Part shown: one piece after another, positions 33,000-37,814 of the stretch
Numbering within the stretch: position 1 is the stretch's first letter
Layout of the letters: each line of letters starts with the position of its first letter
NCBI GenBank assembly: GCA_015064025.1
Contig: SVSZ01000009.1
Span: forward strand, 1 to 37,814
Direction of reading: 5' to 3'
Origin: Oscillospiraceae bacterium
Lineage (GTDB): Bacteria; Bacillota; Clostridia; Oscillospirales; CAG-272
Length of the DNA stretch: 37,814 bases
The notes under the pieces: generated by a model
Told to the model about the DNA's origin: nothing
Databases searched by the model: none
Seen by the model: the letters and a program-made list of their open reading frames with translations, nothing else
Translations under genes and position numbers: made by a program

Positions 33000-35246
33000 G
33001 TGGAGCGTGATGAAAATTTCATGAAAGAGCCCATAGATGACGCAGGGCATATAAAGCTTTCGGGAAGTATTGAGCACGTTATTTTTTCGAACGAGGAAAA
33101 CGGATTTGCGATCTGTGATCTCGGTACGGAGAACGATGAGCTTGTGACGATCACCGGAACCCTTCCTTACATCGGCGAGGGTGACGTTGTTACCGTTTAC
33201 GGAAAATGGGTGCATAATCCCAAGTACGGAAGACAATTCAAGGTCGAGCAGTTCGAAAAGCAGCTTCCCGCCGACCGTGCATCGATTCTTCGCTACCTTT
33301 CCTCTGGGACGGTGAAGGGGATCGGACCCAAAACGGCACAGCGGATCGTGGATAAGTTTGGAGACGAAAGCTTTGACGTGATCGAGCATCATCCCGAATG
33401 GCTTGCAGATATCCCCGGGATCACATCGAAGCGTGCGCACGAGATGTCGGAGGATTTCAGAAACAAGGCGGGGATCCGCTCCGCGATGCTCTTCTTCCGT
33501 GAATTCTTCGGTGCGGCAATGACGGTCCGTATTTATAAGAAATGGGGAGGCGGTGCTGTAGACATCGCAAAAAACAATCCGTACGCACTTTGCGAGGAGA
33601 TCGAGGGCATCGGCTTTGAACGTGCGGACCGACTGGCAATGCATCTGGGGACGGCACCGGACTCCATCCACCGTCTTGCGGGCGGTGTACGTTATATGCT
33701 CGGTGCCAATGCGCAGCAGAACGGACACGTGTGTATCCCTCGCGAAAAGCTGACTCTTGCCGCCGCAAAGCTTTTGGGGGCATCGCCCGAGGCTGTGAAC
33801 GAGGCCGTGATACAGCTTTTACGGGAGCAAAAAATTTATGAGGTTCATTTTGACGGTGTGTCTCACCTTTATGAGCGGCAGATGTACGAGAACGAAAAAT
33901 ACATTGCTAAAAAGCTCCTTTTGCTTGACCGTGTCTGTCCCGTGATGGACGTTTCCAATATCGACGCTTTCATCAGGCGAGAGGAGAGTGAGAGCGGAAT
34001 GCAATACGCCGCTCTTCAGCGCCAAGCGATCTTTGACGCCTTGGAAAACGGTGTGATGCTACTGACGGGCGGTCCGGGAACGGGAAAAACGACGGTTGTG
34101 CGGGCACTGCTTCACATTTTTTCGGACATGGGCTTTCGCATAGCGCTCTGTGCTCCCACGGGAAGAGCTGCCAAACGGCTTTCGGAGTCCACCTTGTGCG
34201 AAGCAAAGACGGTGCACAGGCTTTTGGAGTACGGCGGTGCTGACGGGGAGAATGCTCGCTTTCAAAGGGATGAAACCAATCTTTTGGAGGAGCACGTTAT
34301 CATCGTCGACGAGGCATCCATGATCGACAACCATCTGATGAGCGCACTTCTGCGTGCGGTCAAGCCGGGGGCGAGAATGATTCTGATCGGTGACTCGGAT
34401 CAGCTTCCCTCGGTAGGCGCGGGAAACGTACTGCACGATCTGCTTGAGTGCGGTCGCTTTGCCACAGTGCGCCTGGATGAGATTTTCCGCCAGGCGCAGG
34501 AAAGCATGATCATCATCAACGCGCATGCCATCAACAGAGGCGAGATGCCGCGACTTGACGTTAAGGATAACGATTTCTTTTTCCTACCGCGCAGAACTGA
34601 CAGTGAGATCGCCGCGACCGTGGCACAGCTTTGCGCCGTACGTCTCCCGAAAACCTATGGGGAGATGGCGCAGAAGGGAACGCAGGTCATCTCTCCCTCA
34701 AGAAAGGGCGAGGCGGGAACGGAGCATTTGAACGTGGTTCTGCAGGAAGCGCTCAATCCTCCCGTGAAGGGAAAGAAGGAATACAGATTCCGTGAAATCG
34801 TTTTTCGCGAGGGTGACCGCGTGATGCAAATGCGTAACAACTATGACGTTGAATGGGAACGCGAGGACGGCTCCTACGGAAACGGTGTTTTCAATGGGGA
34901 TATCGGAAAGATCGAGCGCATCGACCTTGGAGCTGAGCACGTGGAGATCCTGTTTGACGATCGTCGTGTGCTCTATGAATTCAATATGCTGGATGAATTG
35001 GAGCCCGCATATGCCGTAACGGTTCACAAGAGCCAGGGAAGCGAGTATCCGATCGTGATCATTCCTCTGGGGAGTGCACCGCCCATGCTGTATTCGCGAA
35101 ATCTTTTCTATACAGCCGTTACCCGTGCACAGAGCATGGTGATTCTGGTCGGACGGGAGGAGGTAGCGGGGATGATGGTGCAGAACAACCGTCAGTCCAT
35201 GCGCTATACGGGTCTTTTGAGATGGCTTCGGGATTCAAACGATTGA
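33000..35246 (+). CDS. recD2: ATP-dependent RecD2-like DNA helicase
   Basis: RecD2 is a 5'-3' superfamily 1B helicase of bacteria that often lack RecBC, with a role in repair and replication-fork handling. The 748 residues show the RecD2 N-terminal OB-like region (GSIEHVIFSNEENGFAICDL), helix-hairpin-helix repeats (GTVKGIGPKTAQRI, LADIPGITSKRA, EEIEGIGFERADRLA), Walker A GGPGTGKTT with Lys363, Walker B IIVDEASMID, GDSDQLPSVGAG, and the C-terminal AVTVHKSQGSEYP and FYTAVTRAQ. The start is GTG at 33000, seven bases after AAGGGAG; the in-frame ATG at 33021 has no site. The gene overlaps comF by 25 bases, so the two are probably coupled. Confidence 0.95.
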   Translation: MERDENFMKEPIDDAGHIKLSGSIEHVIFSNEENGFAICDLGTENDELVTITGTLPYIGEGDVVTVYGKWVHNPKYGRQFKVEQFEKQLPADRASILRYLSSGTVKGIGPKTAQRIVDKFGDESFDVIEHHPEWLADIPGITSKRAHEMSEDFRNKAGIRSAMLFFREFFGAAMTVRIYKKWGGGAVDIAKNNPYALCEEIEGIGFERADRLAMHLGTAPDSIHRLAGGVRYMLGANAQQNGHVCIPREKLTLAAAKLLGASPEAVNEAVIQLLREQKIYEVHFDGVSHLYERQMYENEKYIAKKLLLLDRVCPVMDVSNIDAFIRREESESGMQYAALQRQAIFDALENGVMLLTGGPGTGKTTVVRALLHIFSDMGFRIALCAPTGRAAKRLSESTLCEAKTVHRLLEYGGADGENARFQRDETNLLEEHVIIVDEASMIDNHLMSALLRAVKPGARMILIGDSDQLPSVGAGNVLHDLLECGRFATVRLDEIFRQAQESMIIINAHAINRGEMPRLDVKDNDFFFLPRRTDSEIAATVAQLCAVRLPKTYGEMAQKGTQVISPSRKGEAGTEHLNVVLQEALNPPVKGKKEYRFREIVFREGDRVMQMRNNYDVEWEREDGSYGNGVFNGDIGKIERIDLGAEHVEILFDDRRVLYEFNMLDELEPAYAVTVHKSQGSEYPIVIIPLGSAPPMLYSRNLFYTAVTRAQSMVILVGREEVAGMMVQNNRQSMRYTGLLRWLRDSND

Positions 35247-36025
35247 TATGCGGCGCGAGGGATCTGATCTACCCTCCGAAATGCTCTGCCTGCCGTGCAC
35301 TGCTTCCATGGCGCGTGCCGTCAGCGACGCCGCGCGCGGCAGAGGCTTTTTGCAAGCCGTGCCTTCTGCAGTGGGAGGAGGCAACAGACGCGGAGTGCGG
35401 TGTTTGCGGGGCACCCGTTCGGGAATGCCTTTGCATGCCCGAGCTTTTGAAGCGCTCTAAATGTCGGGCGCTTTGCAAGCTTGTTTATTACGTTCCCGGA
35501 GACGAAACGCATGCGTCGAACCGTTTGATCTATCATATCAAACGGAACAACGATTCCAAAACACCTCGCTTTTTATCGGCTCAGCTGCTCCCTGTTCTTT
35601 CTATGCTGGTGGGTGCGGAGGGGATCGACGTTAAGGATTGTGTCATTACCTATGTGCCGCGCAGTCGCCGTGCTTATCTTGAGCATGGAACGGATCAGTC
35701 AAAGGAGCTGGCGCGCTGTCTCGGCGAGGATCTGGGGATGCCGACAAGAGCATTGATCAAGCGTGATCCCAAAAGCAATCAAGCGCAGAAGACACTGACT
35801 CCGATAGAGCGTGAAAAGAATGCACGGGAATCGTTTTTGCCGATGGGGGACGAATGCTTTTGCGAGGGAAAGTCCGTCTTTTTGGTGGATGACGTCGTTA
35901 CGACGGGGGCTTCCATGGCAAGATGTGTTCGCCTTTTGCGCAAAATGGGTGCGCGTCGGGTCTGGTGTATCTGTATTGCATCCGACCACGTCAATAGAGA
36001 TCTGTGCGTGCGTGCCGAGATTTGA
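35222..36025 (+). CDS. comF: ComF-family phosphoribosyltransferase-like protein
   Basis: ComF (ComFC/GntX) proteins take part in DNA uptake in competent bacteria, though many species that carry one are not known to be competent. The 267 residues begin with a zinc-binding segment of paired cysteines (CSAC, CKPC, CGVC and CLC) and end with a type I phosphoribosyltransferase domain containing TYVPRSRR, the long KNARESF segment and the PRPP loop VFLVDDVVTTGAS. The start at 35222 lies inside the end of recD2, so translation is likely coupled. Its pairing with a helicase gene fits a DNA-processing role. No comE or comG genes are in the window. Confidence 0.88.
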   Translation: MASGFKRLICGARDLIYPPKCSACRALLPWRVPSATPRAAEAFCKPCLLQWEEATDAECGVCGAPVRECLCMPELLKRSKCRALCKLVYYVPGDETHASNRLIYHIKRNNDSKTPRFLSAQLLPVLSMLVGAEGIDVKDCVITYVPRSRRAYLEHGTDQSKELARCLGEDLGMPTRALIKRDPKSNQAQKTLTPIEREKNARESFLPMGDECFCEGKSVFLVDDVVTTGASMARCVRLLRKMGARRVWCICIASDHVNRDLCVRAEI

Positions 36026-36052
36026 TGGGATCGGCTTGATTTTATTGCAATT

Positions 36053-36077
36053 TTGTAAAAAAACATTGATTTTACAA
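36053..36077. promoter_or_regulatory. Inverted repeat over the mreB -35
   Basis: TTGTAAAA (36053-36060) and TTTTACAA (36070-36077) form a perfect 8-base inverted repeat with a nine-base spacer, overlapping the -35 of the mreB promoter. It could be a repressor operator or a weak terminator for comF. Confidence 0.5.
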
Positions 36078-36094
36078 CAAGAATCATGTATAAT
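36066..36094 (+). promoter_or_regulatory. Promoter of mreB homologue
   Basis: TTGATT (36066-36071), a 17-base spacer and TATAAT (36089-36094). It rules out the in-frame ATG at 36086 as the start. Confidence 0.75.
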
Positions 36095-36133
36095 GAGAGT
36101 GAGAGAACCGTTTTTGGAAGGGAGGTTGATCCG

Positions 36134-37282
36134 ATGAAGAAAAAGCCGGAGGCTGTCAATGCCGTTAAGGTGCGAAAAAATGTGTCCGCAAAGAAGAAAG
36201 CGCCCGTAGAGCGCAAGGGACTTGTCTCCCGTGTCAAGGGGCTTTTTGGCGGGGCTCAGCTGAGTCGCAGCATCGGGATCGACCTTGGAACCGCGACGGT
36301 TCTTGTTTACGTACAGGGAAAGGGCATCGTCTTACAGGAGCCCTCTGTCGTTGCGATCGACACCAATACCGACAGGATCCTTAAGGTGGGGATCGAGGCG
36401 CAGCAGATGCTGGGAAGGACACCGGGGAACATTGCAGCTGTCCGACCTCTGCGTGACGGTGTGATCAGTCAGTATGAGGTGACTTTGAAGATGATCCAGT
36501 ACTTTATCCGCCGTGCTTGCGGAAACATGTTTTTTCCGCCGCGGGTGATGATCTGTATTCCTTCGGGCATTACCGAGGTGGAGGAAAAGGCGGTGCTTGA
36601 TGCCGCACGTGAGGCGGGGGCGCAAAAAACGTATCTGATCGAGGAGCCCGTTGCCGCCGCCATCGGTGCGGGGCTGGATATCTACGCACCCGTCGGAAAC
36701 ATGGTGGTGGATATCGGAGGCGGAACGACCGACGTTGCCGTGCTGTCACTGGGGGGGGTCGTTGTGTCCCGTTCAACAAAGATCGCGGGAGATAAGTTTG
36801 ACGAGGCAATCATCCGCTACGTTCGCCGCAAGTACAACGTATTGATCGGGGAGCGCACTGCCGAGGCGGTAAAGAAGCAGATCGGCGCGGTCTATGACCA
36901 TTCCGAAACAGCTTGTGTCGAGGTGAAGGGGCGGTGCATTCATCAAGGGCTTCCCAAGGTGATCACCATCAGCTCCAAGGAAATGATCGAGGCATTGGCA
37001 GAGCCCGTGACGGCGATCCTTGATTCGGTTTGTTGGGTCATTGAGAATACGCCACCCGAGCTGCTGGGCGATATTTTACGCAACGGTATTGTCATGACGG
37101 GCGGCGGGAGTCTCCTTTACGGCTTCGACAAGCTGATTTCGCGCGTGACGGGGATCAAAACACGCGTTGCGAAGGATGCGGTTTCCTGCGTTGCGATCGG
37201 AACGGGCAAATCTTTGGATCATCTGGAGCTTTTGCATGAGGGAGCGATCAATCTGTCCCGTGACAAACGAAGCAGGATGTGA
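36134..37282 (+). CDS. mreB: MreB/Mbl-type rod-shape actin homologue with basic N-terminal extension
   Basis: MreB filaments guide cell-wall synthesis along the side wall. The actin-fold motifs are clear: phosphate-1 IGIDLGTATVLVYV (about 47-60), FPPRVMICIPSGITEVE, the phosphate-2 motif VDIGGGTTDVAVLSLGG, and the adenosine motif VMTGGGSLLYGFDKLI. At 382 residues it is about 40 longer than usual: the first ~45 residues are Lys/Arg-rich (MKKKPEAV through VERKGLVSRVKGLFGG) and precede the normal MreB start. The segment GLVSRVKGLFG could be an amphipathic membrane-binding helix. The start at 36134 follows GGGAGG. No mreC or mreD follows, so this may be a secondary copy. Confidence 0.92.
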   Translation: MKKKPEAVNAVKVRKNVSAKKKAPVERKGLVSRVKGLFGGAQLSRSIGIDLGTATVLVYVQGKGIVLQEPSVVAIDTNTDRILKVGIEAQQMLGRTPGNIAAVRPLRDGVISQYEVTLKMIQYFIRRACGNMFFPPRVMICIPSGITEVEEKAVLDAAREAGAQKTYLIEEPVAAAIGAGLDIYAPVGNMVVDIGGGTTDVAVLSLGGVVVSRSTKIAGDKFDEAIIRYVRRKYNVLIGERTAEAVKKQIGAVYDHSETACVEVKGRCIHQGLPKVITISSKEMIEALAEPVTAILDSVCWVIENTPPELLGDILRNGIVMTGGGSLLYGFDKLISRVTGIKTRVAKDAVSCVAIGTGKSLDHLELLHEGAINLSRDKRSRM

Positions 37283-37302
37283 TTGAGTATCTTACATATC
37301 AC

Positions 37303-37330
37303 CGTGAGGCGGCTGTAAGGCCGCCTCACG
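37303..37330 (+). terminator. Hairpin after mreB
   Basis: A perfect 11-bp GC-rich stem (37303-37313 with 37320-37330) with a six-base loop and no U-run. It may be a weak terminator or an mRNA 3'-end stabiliser. Confidence 0.5.
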
Positions 37331-37357
37331 TCATAAATGTTTGGAAGGAGATTGTAC

Positions 37358-37814
37358 ATGGAATACATCATTGAGGGAAGAGAGCCGAAGTCGCTCTTTC
37401 GTTATTTTGAGGAGATCTGTGCCATTCCGCATCCTTCTTATCACGAGGAACGGATCGCCGATTATCTGGAGGCGTTTGCACGTGAACGCGGTCTTGAATG
37501 TTACCGTGATAGCGTTCACAACGTTCTGATCAAAATGGGTGCTTCGTCGGGTTTTGAGGATCATCCCCCGATCCTTCTTCAGGGACATACGGATATGGTA
37601 TGTGAGAAGAACGGTGACGTGGTGCACGATTTTATGACGGATCCCTTAAAGCTTTTTATAAAGGGAGATCTGCTCGGAGCACAAGGAACAACGCTTGGAG
37701 GCGACGACGGGATCGCCGTTGCGATCATGCTTGCGATCCTTGACGGTGCATTGAAGGAGCATGCTTGTATTGAGTGCCTCTTTACCGTTTCGGAGGAGGT
37801 AGGACTTGACGGTG
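37358..37814 (+). CDS. pepD: PepD-type aminoacyl-histidine dipeptidase (partial, cut by window edge)
   Basis: The N-terminal 152 residues of an M20-family metallopeptidase of the PepD (Xaa-His dipeptidase, carnosinase-like) type, which splits dipeptides in the cytoplasm. Visible features are ICAIPHPSYHEERIADYL near the N-terminus, the zinc-ligand motif LQGHTDMVCEK, the bridging-Asp motif LGGDDGIAVA, and the catalytic-Glu/zinc motif VSEEVGLDG at the edge. The ATG at 37358 follows AAGGAG by seven bases. The remainder of the catalytic domain and the lid domain lie outside the window. Confidence 0.92.
   Translation, partial: MEYIIEGREPKSLFRYFEEICAIPHPSYHEERIADYLEAFARERGLECYRDSVHNVLIKMGASSGFEDHPPILLQGHTDMVCEKNGDVVHDFMTDPLKLFIKGDLLGAQGTTLGGDDGIAVAIMLAILDGALKEHACIECLFTVSEEVGLDG

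Noticed and set aside
33000-33021. ATG at 33021 as the recD2 start
   Set aside because: There is no ribosome site before it, while the GTG at 33000 follows AAGGGAG at ideal distance.
36053-36077. Reading the inverted repeat before mreB as a Rex or FNR site
   Set aside because: Spacing and core do not match: Rex sites have a shorter spacer with TTGTTAA/TTAACAA arms, and FNR sites are TTGAT-N4-ATCAA.
1-37814. CRISPR arrays, insertion sequences, phage genes or broken genes
   Set aside because: I found no regularly spaced repeats, transposase or integrase motifs, or frameshifted coding pairs; the only truncations are at the window edges.

Overview
The window looks like part of a chromosome from an anaerobic, low-to-mid-GC Gram-positive bacterium, most likely a gut-type Clostridia (Oscillospiraceae or Christensenellales relative). 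The basis is AGGAGG-type ribosome binding sites before nearly every gene, TTGACA/TATAAT promoters with 17-bp spacers, an S-box riboswitch before metK, and the gene set (RecD2 helicase, ComF, acetate kinase, RimO next to PgsA). The lineage is an inference from gene style only; there is no rRNA here. I see no phage, insertion sequence or CRISPR array.

Layout. 1-3360: a leftward 2-oxoacid dehydrogenase operon, E2-E3-E1, with E1 cut by the left edge. 3468-5613: a beta-propeller glycosidase-like gene and a sugar isomerase/epimerase, convergent on a shared 21-bp terminator stem. 5686-8676: a rightward PHP phosphoesterase-rimO-pgsA unit. 8846-10030: a stand-alone glyceraldehyde-3-phosphate dehydrogenase gene. 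10104-15286: a very large secreted protein (lectin-like repeats plus an SGNH hydrolase domain) followed by a 36-residue peptide gene. 15294-16802: a leftward phosphohexomutase. 16925-18838: ackA and a small membrane protein. 18938-20022: an amidohydrolase. 20034-27229: a leftward seven-gene operon (three paralogous Gfo/Idh/MocA oxidoreductases, a xylose-isomerase-like epimerase, a shorter Gfo/Idh protein, a NagB-like and a NagA-like enzyme) facing a divergent AraC-family regulator (27333-28133). 28182-31232: a YwaF/TMEM164-like membrane protein and a 672-residue glycosidase-like protein. 31231-32623: metK with a SAM-I riboswitch. 32685-32857: tRNA-Leu(CAA). 32914-37814: recD2-comF, an mreB homologue with a long basic N-terminus, and the start of a PepD-type dipeptidase.

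The most interesting signal is regulatory and links two distant loci. The promoter of the secreted SGNH protein gene and the promoter of the oxidoreductase/nag operon, 17 kb apart and on opposite strands, share two A-rich half-sites ending in ATGC, spaced exactly 21 bp. In both, the second half-site lies 2 bp from the -35, followed by a 17-bp spacer and an extended TATACT -10. The operon copy lies beside the araC-type gene, so I infer one AraC-controlled regulon. In it, a secreted carbohydrate-active protein would work on a glycan outside the cell, and a cytoplasmic oxidoreductase/epimerase set would release or remodel an amino sugar that passes through NagA- and NagB-like enzymes. The oxidoreductases, NagA and NagB all carry changes at normally conserved catalytic or substrate positions, so the substrate may be non-standard. 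This system is a hypothesis from sequence context, not an established pathway.
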